Positions 1 to 8,261 of a DNA stretch of 64,000 nt are shown here, piece after piece (positions within the stretch are counted from its first letter, which is position 1; the number at the start of each line of letters is the position of its first letter). The position numbers and the translations under genes were made by a program. Below the pieces are notes generated by a model. It did no database searches. It saw only the letters and a list, made by a program, of their open reading frames with translations, and was not told where the DNA came from. Location: contig CAXYCJ010000013.1 of the NCBI GenBank assembly GCA_964275585.1, forward strand, positions 124,001-188,000, in the 5' to 3' direction. Source of the stretch: D2472 sp964275585. Lineage in GTDB: Bacteria > Pseudomonadota > Gammaproteobacteria > Magnimaribacterales > D2472.

Positions 1-641
1 CCCCAGACATGTCTATATTCTTCTAGCTGACCAAGATATGAATTAAGCCCATCATTATTTTTTAAAAATTGGATTAATGCATCTAAATTGATGATTGAGG
101 TAACTGTTATATTAAATTCTTCCTCAAGCTCAGCTTTTGCAGATATATCACTAGCTCCTTTTTCCTGTCTATCCAGACCGATAATAAATACTTTAGGAGT
201 TGCATTGAAGCTGTTGATTAGCATTATTGACTCTCTGGCTGCCGTGCCAGCAGACAAGACATCATCAATTATCATTACATTACCATGAGGCTCAGGCCCA
301 ATAATATTACCGCCTTCACCATGATCTTTAATTTCTTTTCGGTTAAAAGATAGCGGGTAGGAGTTTCCTTCTTTGCTGAACATCATTGCAACCATTGAGC
401 CAAGAAAAATACCCTTGTAGGCTGGTCCATAGATGCTATCAAATTCTATATTAGTTTCAGCAATAGCTTTCATGTAACAAGAAGCTAATTGATATAAGTT
501 GCAACCATTTAGCATTTTTGCAGCATTAAAAAAGTAAGGACTGTTTCGACCAGACTTTAAGGTAAAGTTACCGAATTCTAATGCTTTTGATTCTAGGGCT
601 AAGTTGATAAAAGCTAGCTGGAATTCTTTTAGCTCAGACAT
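1..641 (-). CDS. pyrE: Orotate phosphoribosyltransferase, cut by the window edge
   Basis: Converts orotate plus PRPP to orotidine 5'-phosphate in pyrimidine synthesis. I translated the minus strand from an ATG at 641-639. The protein opens MSELKEFQLAFINLAL and has the substrate-loop region (KSGRNSPYFFNA), GPAYKGIFLG, and the PRPP-binding loop VMIIDDVLSAGTA. About 213 codons are present with no stop, so only the last few residues are missing (E. coli PyrE is 213 aa). The start lies inside the end of rph, a 13-base overlap, which matches the known rph-pyrE operon and suggests translational coupling. No frameshift is visible. Confidence 0.95.
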   Translation of the reverse strand, partial: MSELKEFQLAFINLALESKALEFGNFTLKSGRNSPYFFNAAKMLNGCNLYQLASCYMKAIAETNIEFDSIYGPAYKGIFLGSMVAMMFSKEGNSYPLSFNRKEIKDHGEGGNIIGPEPHGNVMIIDDVLSAGTAARESIMLINSFNATPKVFIIGLDRQEKGASDISAKAELEEEFNITVTSIINLDALIQFLKNNDGLNSYLGQLEEYRHVW

Positions 642-1333
642 GATTTTTGAATCTTAATTATGTCTTTTATGCCTACTGATGCCAGTTCAAGCATAGCATC
701 TAGCTGCGCTTTGGTGAATGGATTAATCTCAGCCGTCCCTTGAATCTCTATGATTCCACCATTCTCTGTCATTACTACATTTAAATCTGTGTCTGCTGAA
801 CTATCTTCTTCATAATTTAAGTCAAGCAAAGGTTCACCATCTTTGAGGCCTATAGAAACTGCAGCTATATATTCTTTAATTGCCCTATGATCATCATGAG
901 AATTCTTAATTGCCTCAAATAATGCAACGCATGCACCTGAAATAGATGCAGTTCTAGTTCCACCATCAGCCTGAATGACATCGCAGTCAATATTAATGGT
1001 TTTATCTTTTAAAAACTTTAAATCAACAGCTTGCCTCAAAGATCTACCAATTAGCCTTTGAATTTCCATGGTTCTACCACTTTGTTTGCCTCTAGCAGCC
1101 TCTCTGTTCATTCTGGTATGAGTTGACCTAGGCAACATTCCATATTCTGCCGTTATCCACCCTTCATTAGATCCTCTCATCCATCTTGGCACATGGTTTT
1201 CAATGGTTGCCGTGCATAGAACATGCGTGTCTCCAAACTTTACCAAAGCAGAGCCCTCAGCATGCTTGTTAACCCCGAGCTCTATCTCAATGGACCTCAT
1301 TTGATTTACATCTCTATTATTGATTCTTGTCAT
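629..1333 (-). CDS. rph: Ribonuclease PH
   Basis: Phosphorolytic 3'-5' exoribonuclease that trims tRNA 3' ends. It is 234 aa, close to the usual 238. Diagnostic segments are LCTATIE, the arginine-rich RMNREAARGKQSGRTMEIQR, and DCDVIQADGGTRTASISGA, which form the phosphate and RNA sites of the RNase PH fold. The start MTRINNRDVNQMR fits the family. It overlaps pyrE by 13 bases on the same strand and is divergent from the amidohydrolase gene across 56 bases, which must hold both promoters. Confidence 0.97.
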   Translation of the reverse strand: MTRINNRDVNQMRSIEIELGVNKHAEGSALVKFGDTHVLCTATIENHVPRWMRGSNEGWITAEYGMLPRSTHTRMNREAARGKQSGRTMEIQRLIGRSLRQAVDLKFLKDKTINIDCDVIQADGGTRTASISGACVALFEAIKNSHDDHRAIKEYIAAVSIGLKDGEPLLDLNYEEDSSADTDLNVVMTENGGIIEIQGTAEINPFTKAQLDAMLELASVGIKDIIKIQKSCLS

Positions 1334-1389
1334 GAAGATATTATATCTCTTTAAATGGTTCTATAATTCTTTAAGAGAGGAAAACTACC

Positions 1390-2787
1390 ATGAAAAATAT
1401 TTCACTTATATCTTTACCCCTTCTATTAATTATAAGTTGCTCTGATGGCTTAAATTTTGGAAAAATGGATTCTAAATCAAATGATGGACGAAAAGAGAAT
1501 GCGTTTGAATCTACCTATATGCCCATGGATTCTCAGCCAGTCTTGTTTAGGTCTGCTAATATTTATGATGGACTTGGACAAGAATTTTTAAACTACGATC
1601 TTCTTATTGCTGATGGCAAAATTATTGAGATGGGATCATCCCTTTCTCAGCCAGGCATTGAAGTTATTGATGCTTCAAACAAATGGATTACTCCTGGAAT
1701 CATCGATATTCATTCCCATATGGGCGTTTATTCTGCACCCAGTGTGACAACCAGCTCTGATGGCAATGAGGCTACCGCACCAGTAACTGCAGAAGTTTGG
1801 GCTGAGCACTCAGTTTGGACACAAGATCCACAATTTGCTCTTGCATTAAAGGGTGGAGTCACTTCATTCCATGTTTTGCCTGGCTCAGCAAATCTATTCG
1901 GAGGAAGGGGTGCAACATTTAAAAATATTTCTCAAAACACTATTCAAGCTATGAAGTTTCCAAATGCTCCTCATTCCTTAAAAATGGCATGCGGTGAAAA
2001 TCCTAAAAGAGTGTATGGCAACAGAAGGCAATCACCTTCAACAAGAATGGGAAATATGGCTGGCTATAGAAGTGCATGGATTGACGCGATTGATTACAAA
2101 GAAGGGATGGATGAATCTGACGCTGACAAGCATCCAAAACGTGACTTAGCATTGGATACGTTGATGGGAGTTTTGGAGGGAGAAATTTTAATTCAGAATC
2201 ATTGTTACCGAGCAGAAGAAATGGCAATGATGATAGAAATGTCAAAAGAATTTGGATATAAAATTACAACTTTTCATCATGCCGTTGAAGCATATAAGAT
2301 TGCTGATCTGTTAGCTGACGAAGGCATCTGCGCTGCAATGTGGGCTGATTGGTGGGGTTTTAAGCATGAAGCCTATGACATGGTTCAAGCCAATATTGCA
2401 ATCATCGATCAAGCTAGGAATGGAACTGGATGTGCGATAGTTCATTCAGATGATGAGGTTGGAATTCAACATCTTAATCAGGAGGCCTCTAAGGCGATGT
2501 CGGCTGGAAATCGAGCAGGCTTTAAAATCTCTAAGGCTCATGCAATGAGATGGATTACAAGTAACCCAGCAAAAGCAGCGGGTATCTTGGATCAAACTGG
2601 TAGCATTGAACCTGGAAAGGACGCAGATGTTGTTTTATGGTCAGGTAACCCATTTAGTGTTTATACAAGGGCGGAAAAGGTTTTTATTGATGGCGCGATA
2701 GCATTTGATATCTATGATCCAAAAATCCAACCTGTAACAGATTTTGATCTTGGCATTATCAAACCTCAAACAATTAGGGTGCAATAA
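1390..2787 (+). CDS. Amidohydrolase-family lipoprotein, metal site intact
   Basis: A 465-aa member of the amidohydrolase superfamily, nearest in layout to imidazolonepropionase or dihydroorotase-like hydrolases; the substrate is unknown. The N-terminus is a lipoprotein signal with lipobox LIISC (Cys17), so it is probably anchored facing the periplasm. The metal site looks intact: WITPGIIDIHSHMG gives the HxH pair, FHHAVEAYK supplies further histidines, and HSDDEVG supplies the late Asp. The end has the usual composite beta-sandwich return (GSIEPGKDADVVLWSGNP). A GAGAGG ribosome site lies 9 bases before the ATG. It is separated by one base from a paralogue that lacks the HxH pair, so the two are probably co-translated. 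Confidence 0.85.
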   Translation: MKNISLISLPLLLIISCSDGLNFGKMDSKSNDGRKENAFESTYMPMDSQPVLFRSANIYDGLGQEFLNYDLLIADGKIIEMGSSLSQPGIEVIDASNKWITPGIIDIHSHMGVYSAPSVTTSSDGNEATAPVTAEVWAEHSVWTQDPQFALALKGGVTSFHVLPGSANLFGGRGATFKNISQNTIQAMKFPNAPHSLKMACGENPKRVYGNRRQSPSTRMGNMAGYRSAWIDAIDYKEGMDESDADKHPKRDLALDTLMGVLEGEILIQNHCYRAEEMAMMIEMSKEFGYKITTFHHAVEAYKIADLLADEGICAAMWADWWGFKHEAYDMVQANIAIIDQARNGTGCAIVHSDDEVGIQHLNQEASKAMSAGNRAGFKISKAHAMRWITSNPAKAAGILDQTGSIEPGKDADVVLWSGNPFSVYTRAEKVFIDGAIAFDIYDPKIQPVTDFDLGIIKPQTIRVQ

Positions 2788-2788
2788 T

Positions 2789-4030
2789 ATGAAGAATTTT
2801 TTATTGAGTTTATTTATCCTTGCATCTGTTCAAATAGTAGCAGACTCCATCTTAATTAAAGGAGGAATGGTGCATACAGGAACCGGAGAGAGGGCACAAT
2901 TACAAGACATACTAATTACAGGGAAAGTTATCACCGATATTGGTAACAATCTTGTTATTGATGGTAATACCCAGGTGATCGAGGTTAACGGCTTGCCTGT
3001 AACCCCAGGATTAATTTCACCAATGAGTAATATAGGGATTGTAGAAATCAATGCTCTTGACGTAACAAGAGATGATGAATCTGAGCTATTAAAATCAGGG
3101 TTTAGTATCTTCAATGCATTTAACCCACATTCAACAGGCATCCCATGGAATAGAAGCAATGGCGTTACTAGCGCTATTAGCTCTCCGAGTGCATCGTCTT
3201 TTCCACTATTTGGACTTGGCTCTCATTTTATATTGGATGGTAGTATTGATATTCAAGGCTCAAAAGACATAGCAATGTTTGGGCGTATTGGATCTTCTTA
3301 TGGATCCAGGGCTGAAAATCTTTCTATTTTAGAGTCTCTTTTAGTATTGGGACAACAATCTAAACAGATGCCAGTAGAAGAAGTTCTTGAAATGAGATTG
3401 GCAGATAAATTAGAACTTCAATCTCAAGATATTATTGCTTTAGCTCAAGTTGTTAATGGGAAGCTACCCTTTGTTTTGGAGACCAATAGAGCGGTTGATA
3501 TTCTGCAAGCCATAGCACTACAAAAGAAATATGATCTTAATTTAATCCTTGCAAGTGTCGAAGAAGCCCCGCTAGTAATTGCGCAACTAAAAGCCAGTAA
3601 CATTCCGGTCATTATTGATCCAATGGATAATATTCCTGACTCATTTGATGAACTTGGCTCAAGCTTAGAGCTTGGAAAAATATTGGATAATGCTGGTATC
3701 AAGGTGATGTTCAGTACGCAGAGAAGTCATAACTATCATTTAATGAGGCAGGGCTCAGGTAATGCTGTTGCTTATGGAATGTCATATGAATCCGCCATAA
3801 GAGGCATGTCCAAAAGCGTTGCTGAGACTTTCGGGCTTGTTAAAAGAGGATCAATAGAGAAAGGCAATTTTGCAGATATTGTTATCTGGGATGCGGATCC
3901 GCTCGAACCTTCATCATTCCCTAAATTAGTTTTGATTAATGGGCAAACACAAGACTTAACTTCAAGATCGTCTAAACTAACTGAAAGGTACATGAACAAG
4001 GACAACAAACCTTCATCTTATAAGCATTAG
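2789..4030 (+). CDS. Amidohydrolase-like exported protein with degenerate metal site
   Basis: A 413-aa paralogue of the preceding gene. The ATG at 2789 is preferred over upstream in-frame starts because it gives a clean signal peptide (MKNFLLSLFILASVQIVADS) and sits one base after the previous stop. It keeps the beta-sandwich ends (ILIKGGMVHTGTGERAQLQD; GSIEKGNFADIVIWDADP) but where the HxH motif should be it reads GLISPMSNIGIVE. I see no replacement histidines, so it is probably non-catalytic or metal-independent and may act as a partner subunit of the intact enzyme. Similar active/degenerate amidohydrolase pairs are, from memory, common in marine bacteria. The substrate is unknown. Confidence 0.8.
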   Translation: MKNFLLSLFILASVQIVADSILIKGGMVHTGTGERAQLQDILITGKVITDIGNNLVIDGNTQVIEVNGLPVTPGLISPMSNIGIVEINALDVTRDDESELLKSGFSIFNAFNPHSTGIPWNRSNGVTSAISSPSASSFPLFGLGSHFILDGSIDIQGSKDIAMFGRIGSSYGSRAENLSILESLLVLGQQSKQMPVEEVLEMRLADKLELQSQDIIALAQVVNGKLPFVLETNRAVDILQAIALQKKYDLNLILASVEEAPLVIAQLKASNIPVIIDPMDNIPDSFDELGSSLELGKILDNAGIKVMFSTQRSHNYHLMRQGSGNAVAYGMSYESAIRGMSKSVAETFGLVKRGSIEKGNFADIVIWDADPLEPSSFPKLVLINGQTQDLTSRSSKLTERYMNKDNKPSSYKH

Positions 4031-4038
4031 CTGAAGAT

Positions 4039-4482
4039 TTAACTAAGCTGTTCTTTGATAAAATTGCTGACCACAGACATATCAGCTTTACCTTCTAGCT
4101 GAGGCTTTAAGAAGCCCATTAATTTTCCCATATCTTTCATATTTTCAGCGGCTAATTCTATTATTGCTTGTTGAACTAAATCTTTGATTTCATCATCTGC
4201 TAATTGCGTAGGCAAGTATTTAAGAATAACTTCTAGCTGCTCTTGCTCTTTGCTAACAAGATCCTCTCTACCACCTTTTTGAAATTGTTCGATAGAGTCT
4301 CGGCGTTGCTTCACATTCTTATTGATAAGGTTTGATATATTTATATCGTTAGCTTCAGCTCTTTCATTAATTTCAAAGTTTTTAATATCAGACAAAAGCA
4401 TTCTAATTGTATCGCGGACCATAACATCCTGGCTCAGCATTGCTGACTTAAGATCTTGATTTATGGTGTCTAAGAGAGACAA
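4039..4482 (-). CDS. yqeY: YqeY/GatB-like protein
   Basis: A 147-aa helical protein of the YqeY family, related to the C-terminal tRNA-binding tail of GatB; its exact role is unsettled. I place the start at TTG 4482-4480 because the family normally begins MSLLxxIxxDLKxAM and the sequence from that codon reads (M)SLLDTINQDLKSAM. The longer frame upstream runs into rpsU and adds unconserved residues. The TTG lies one base after the rpsU stop, so it is probably translated by re-initiation. The rpsU-yqeY pairing is usual in Gammaproteobacteria. Confidence 0.88.
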   Translation of the reverse strand: MSLLDTINQDLKSAMLSQDVMVRDTIRMLLSDIKNFEINERAEANDINISNLINKNVKQRRDSIEQFQKGGREDLVSKEQEQLEVILKYLPTQLADDEIKDLVQQAIIELAAENMKDMGKLMGFLKPQLEGKADMSVVSNFIKEQLS

Positions 4483-4483
4483 A

Positions 4484-4702
4484 TTAACGATATGATCTTT
4501 GTCTTGAGAAACTAAATTTCCTATTAGTCTTATGAGCACGCTTAATAGCTGCTGCCATTTTACGTTTTCTTACTTCAGTAGGCTTCTCATAGAATTCTCT
4601 TTTTCTAATCTCAGGAACGATGGCAGCTTTCTCGCATGCACGCTTAAACTTTCGGAGTCCAACGTCAAAGTATTCTGTTTCTTTTATTATTATAGAAGGC
4701 AT
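4484..4702 (-). CDS. rpsU: 30S ribosomal protein S21
   Basis: A 72-aa basic protein of the small ribosomal subunit, involved in initiation. The whole length matches S21 (MPSIIIKETEYFDVGLRKFK, then the arginine/lysine-rich KPTEVRKRKMAAAIKRA). It is divergent from tsaD across 50 bases, as in most Gammaproteobacteria. In E. coli rpsU is followed by dnaG and rpoD; here those genes are 27 kb away on the opposite strand. Confidence 0.98.
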   Translation of the reverse strand: MPSIIIKETEYFDVGLRKFKRACEKAAIVPEIRKREFYEKPTEVRKRKMAAAIKRAHKTNRKFSFSRQRSYR

Positions 4703-4752
4703 AATTGCTGGGTAGTTTATTCTTTTTACAAGGCGAATGCAAAAACTTTTTT

Positions 4753-5748
4753 ATGATTACACTGGGAATTGAAACATCATGCGATGAGACGGCAGTTGCA
4801 CTCTTTGATTCAAAGAAAGGATTGATAGGTGAAGCAGTTTTTTCTCAAATAGAACTTCATGGCGAATATGGCGGAGTGATTCCCGAGCTGGCCTCAAGAG
4901 ACCATTGTCAAAAAATAATTAAAATATTTAAAGAAGCTTTAGGTAGTAATGATCCATGTGATATTGATAATATCGCTTATACAGCAGGACCTGGTTTACT
5001 AGGAGCACTTTTAATTGGAGAAAATTTTGCTCAAGGCCTATCTTTGGCTTTAAATAAACCACTAATCCCGGTTAATCACCTTGAAGCTCATTTAATGGCA
5101 CCTTTCCTTGATAAAGAAAAAATTCAATTTCCATTTTTAACTCTTTTGGTTTCAGGCGGACATTCCTTGATCATAGACGTAATTGCTTTCAACCAATATA
5201 AAGTTTTGGGCCAATCAAGAGATGACGCAGTTGGAGAAGCTTTTGATAAGGTTGCAAAGTTAATTGGGTTAGGTTATCCAGGCGGTCCAGAAATTGAAAA
5301 AATTGCCAAGAATGGAAATGCTCAAAAATTTAATTTTCCCCAACCAATGCTTTATAGCGAAGACTACGATTTTAGCTTTAGCGGTTTAAAAACTTCTGTT
5401 TTATACGCTGTCCAAGAAATTGATCATATGAATGCAGAAATTCAAGCAGATATAGCCGCCTCATTTCAGCACGCTGCGACAGAAGTGCTGCTTAAGAAAA
5501 TCTCTTCTGCCCTTAAAGATACTGGGCGAAATTCTATTGTTTTAGCTGGTGGGGTTGCTGCAAATCAGCTTTTAAGAACAAAAATTTCAAGCCTTAAAGA
5601 TAAATTAAATATTACTGTTCTATATCCTCCTCTAGAGCATTGCACAGACAATGCAGCTATGATTGCTTATCTCGGAAGTATGAAAGCAGAAGACGCTTCA
5701 TACGCTTTAACTTCTCATGCAAAGCCGCGTTGGCCTTTAGGAGCATAG
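4753..5748 (+). CDS. tsaD: tRNA N6-threonylcarbamoyladenosine transferase TsaD
   Basis: Transfers threonylcarbamoyl to A37 of ANN-decoding tRNAs, acting with TsaB and TsaE. The ATG at 4753 gives 331 aa beginning MITLGIETSCDETAVALFDS, the canonical family start; in-frame codons further upstream are rejected. Visible ASKHA-fold signatures are the metal-binding NHLEAHLMAP, LVSGGHSLI, GYPGGPEIEK, FSFSGLKTS and LAGGVAANQLLR, then CTDNAAMIA near the end. It is followed by folB after four bases. Confidence 0.97.
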   Translation: MITLGIETSCDETAVALFDSKKGLIGEAVFSQIELHGEYGGVIPELASRDHCQKIIKIFKEALGSNDPCDIDNIAYTAGPGLLGALLIGENFAQGLSLALNKPLIPVNHLEAHLMAPFLDKEKIQFPFLTLLVSGGHSLIIDVIAFNQYKVLGQSRDDAVGEAFDKVAKLIGLGYPGGPEIEKIAKNGNAQKFNFPQPMLYSEDYDFSFSGLKTSVLYAVQEIDHMNAEIQADIAASFQHAATEVLLKKISSALKDTGRNSIVLAGGVAANQLLRTKISSLKDKLNITVLYPPLEHCTDNAAMIAYLGSMKAEDASYALTSHAKPRWPLGA

Positions 5749-5752
5749 CTAA

Positions 5753-6100
5753 ATGCAAGATATTATTTATATAAATGACCTAAGAGTTCAGACTATTATT
5801 GGTATTTTTGGCTGGGAAAGGGAAGTACGGCAAGAAGTAAGTATTGACTTAGAGATAGCATTTGATTGCAAAAGGGCTGCTGCAACTGATGCAATCGAAG
5901 ACACAGTTGACTATAAGAAAATTACTAAAGACGTAATCAAATTTGTTGAAACTTCATCATTCCAGCTCCAAGAATCTTTAGCAGAAGGTATCGCTGAGCT
6001 AATTAAATCAAATCATGGTGTTAAATCATTGAAGTTGAGAGTTTCCAAGCCTGGTGCCATAAGGTATGCAGATGACGTTGGGATTATTATTCATAGATAA
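5753..6100 (+). CDS. folB: Dihydroneopterin aldolase
   Basis: Cleaves 7,8-dihydroneopterin to 6-hydroxymethyl-dihydropterin in folate synthesis. It is 115 aa, normal for FolB. Signatures are IYINDLRVQTIIGIFGWERE, DYKKI, and VSKPGAIRYADDVGI near the end, with the catalytic Lys expected in SKPGA. Its stop shares a base with the folK start (TAATG), so the two are coupled. The folate theme continues with the FolM-like gene at 7536-8261. Confidence 0.95.
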   Translation: MQDIIYINDLRVQTIIGIFGWEREVRQEVSIDLEIAFDCKRAAATDAIEDTVDYKKITKDVIKFVETSSFQLQESLAEGIAELIKSNHGVKSLKLRVSKPGAIRYADDVGIIIHR

Positions 6101-6477
6101 TGAAATACTATTTATCTCTTGGCAGCAATATTGATGCACAAGCTAATATAGATTTGGCTTTACTGGAATTAGATAAAATTTTTTCTAATTCTGAATGCTC
6201 TTCAATCTATCAAACACAAGCAGAGGGCTTTAAAGGGGATGATTTTTTAAATTTAGTCTTTGCTGGAAATATTGATATGGGATTTAAAGATTTAAATAAA
6301 AAGTTAAAAAAAATTGAAGATATCTCAGGGAGAAAACGGAATGCTCCTAAGTTTGGTCCTCGTTCTTTAGATATAGATATTATTCTTCAGCTTGATCACA
6401 AAGAGGAAATATTATTTGAAAGTGATGAGATCACTAAGTATGAATTTGTATCACAACCACTGAGTGAGATAGTCTAA
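6100..6477 (+). CDS. folK: HPPK, short C-terminus
   Basis: 6-hydroxymethyl-7,8-dihydropterin pyrophosphokinase: transfers pyrophosphate from ATP to the pterin, the step after FolB. The start YYLSLGSNIDAQANI and the signature GPRSLDIDIILQ (the two Asp bind Mg) are present. At 125 aa it is some 30 residues shorter than the usual 155-165; it stops just after the conserved SQPLSEI, where the family carries a C-terminal helix. The stop abuts the stop of the convergent downstream gene. The catalytic motifs are kept, so it is probably functional. Confidence 0.92.
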   Translation: MKYYLSLGSNIDAQANIDLALLELDKIFSNSECSSIYQTQAEGFKGDDFLNLVFAGNIDMGFKDLNKKLKKIEDISGRKRNAPKFGPRSLDIDIILQLDHKEEILFESDEITKYEFVSQPLSEIV

Positions 6478-7536
6478 TTACTTATAATTTTGCTCTACTA
6501 ATGCCCATGCTGCTTCAGCAAGGGGCATAACTTGATTCCCTCTTTCTTCTGCATGCTTGCTCGCGGCAGTTCCATCTCTGACTCTGCCCATTATTCCCTG
6601 TAAGATACCAGCAAGCTTGAAAATGTTAAAGATTGCATAAAACTCCCAATGTTCATCAAGTGCTCTTTCAGTAATTTCAGAATACATGTCTCTATATTCT
6701 TTTTCTGTGGGTATCCCATTTTCTTTACAAAATTTTTCATCGTTGAGCTGAGGAGTATTGCGCCATCCCATGCAGTGGTAGCTAAAATCTGCAATAGGGT
6801 GGCCTAAAGTTGATAATTCCCAGTCCAAAACGCCAATCACTTTATTGTCAGATCCAAAAACCATGTTGTCTAAACGATAATCACCATGGACAATTGAGGT
6901 TTCATCTTCATCAGGAATATTGCTTGGCAACCATTCAATGAGATTATTCATAGCAGGAATATTTTTTGTTTCTGAAGCAATATATTGTTTGGTCCATCGA
7001 GATACTTGTCTGGCAATATAGTTTCCAGGTTTGCCATAACCTGACAATCCAACAGCTTTATAGTCAACTTTATGTAGCTCAGCTATAACTTTATTTTTGC
7101 TAATGTATATTGCTTTTCTTTCTTCTGGAGATTTGTCTGTAAGCAAAAGATCCCAATAAATATTTCCATCTAAGAAATCCATTACAAAAAATTCCGTACC
7201 AATAATCTCTTTATCTTCACACAACCCATAAGTTTTAGGCACAGGAACGGCGGTATTTTCAAGCGCAGTTATTACTTTGTATTCTCGATCAACAGCATGA
7301 GCAGATGGAAGTAAGATCCCAGGAGGCTTCCTTCTTAAAACAAACTCTTTATTTCCTGCTGATATTTTGTATGTTGGGTTAGATTGACCTCCTTTAAATT
7401 GAGAAATATTTGTTATCTTCTCAGATTCAGGAATTTTATCTCCAAACCATTCTTGAAGTTTTAACTCATCAAACTTTAAATTTTCTGCAACATCTTTAGT
7501 ACCAGAAAATATGTCATCTACATTTTCATTACTCAT
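6478..7536 (-). CDS. ACAD10/11-like phosphotransferase family protein
   Basis: A 352-aa protein of the aminoglycoside-phosphotransferase/choline-kinase fold, subtype like the kinase domain of eukaryotic ACAD10/11 and of bacterial proteins near acyl-CoA dehydrogenases. The kinase motifs are present: FVLRRKPPGILLPSAHAVDR (ATP-binding Lys/Arg segment), IVHGDYRLDNMVF (catalytic HGDxxxDN) and IGVLDWELSTLGHP (metal Asp). In ACAD10/11 this domain acts on 4-hydroxyacyl-CoAs, so a role in hydroxy-acid degradation is possible but inferred. Its start touches the stop of the upstream FolM-like gene. Confidence 0.85.
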   Translation of the reverse strand: MSNENVDDIFSGTKDVAENLKFDELKLQEWFGDKIPESEKITNISQFKGGQSNPTYKISAGNKEFVLRRKPPGILLPSAHAVDREYKVITALENTAVPVPKTYGLCEDKEIIGTEFFVMDFLDGNIYWDLLLTDKSPEERKAIYISKNKVIAELHKVDYKAVGLSGYGKPGNYIARQVSRWTKQYIASETKNIPAMNNLIEWLPSNIPDEDETSIVHGDYRLDNMVFGSDNKVIGVLDWELSTLGHPIADFSYHCMGWRNTPQLNDEKFCKENGIPTEKEYRDMYSEITERALDEHWEFYAIFNIFKLAGILQGIMGRVRDGTAASKHAEERGNQVMPLAEAAWALVEQNYK

Positions 7537-8261
7537 CAGAGTGATTTCCCCCCATCTATATTTAATGTTTGTCCAGTAACATAACTAGACTCTGCTAAGA
7601 ATATTGCTGCTTTGGCAATATCATCTTCAGTGCCCATTTTGCCCAATGGAATTGTATCTATAATTTTACTCTTCTCATCATCTGTCCACTGAGCATTGGG
7701 CGGTTCTAATATTGCGCCTGGAGCAATGGCATTTACTCTAATGTATGGCGCCAAGTCTTTTGCAAGAGCTCTGGTTATAGTATTAAGTCCAGATTTGGCA
7801 GCTAAATATATTGAATGATTTTTTAATGTTTGATTAATATTTATATCAGTCACATTAATCACAAACCCATTATTCTTTCTTAATTCTTCATAGAGAGCTT
7901 GGATTAAAAAAAGAGGCGCTTTCAAATTACTACCCATAAGAGCTTCCCAATCATTTTCAGAAAATTTTTCAATTGGCGTTGGGTAAAAAGTAGAAGCATT
8001 GTTAATCAAGGCATCTAGTCGCTTATATTTTTTTAGCGCTTGTTTTGCTAGAAACTCAACCTCTTTAGTTTGCTCTAGGTTAGCTTGAATAATTGAAGCG
8101 CTATTAGCTCTAATTTCATTCATTTCACTTGCAAGATAATTTGCATCAGCCTTAGAGGTATTAAAATGAATAATTATATTCCATTCCTTTTTAAAGAAAG
8201 CCCAAGCTATTTCTCGGCCAATTCTTTTGGCAGCTCCTGTAATCAAGATAACTTTCTTCAT
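7536..8261 (-). CDS. folM: FolM-like pteridine reductase (SDR family)
   Basis: A 241-aa short-chain dehydrogenase, probably reducing dihydrofolate or dihydromonapterin with NADPH. The nucleotide motif TGAAKRIGREIA has the TGxxxRxG form typical of pteridine reductases rather than the usual TGxxxGxG. It also has LINNAS, the Asp-containing VINVTDININQTL in place of the usual Ser motif, and the catalytic YLAAKSG. The C-terminus YVTGQTLNIDGGKSL is standard. It lies near folB and folK and overlaps cca by four bases. Confidence 0.85.
   Translation of the reverse strand: MKKVILITGAAKRIGREIAWAFFKKEWNIIIHFNTSKADANYLASEMNEIRANSASIIQANLEQTKEVEFLAKQALKKYKRLDALINNASTFYPTPIEKFSENDWEALMGSNLKAPLFLIQALYEELRKNNGFVINVTDININQTLKNHSIYLAAKSGLNTITRALAKDLAPYIRVNAIAPGAILEPPNAQWTDDEKSKIIDTIPLGKMGTEDDIAKAAIFLAESSYVTGQTLNIDGGKSL

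Noticed and set aside
88..288. Plus-strand open frame of 66 codons
   Set aside because: It is the antisense of pyrE, which reads cleanly on the other strand with all family motifs.
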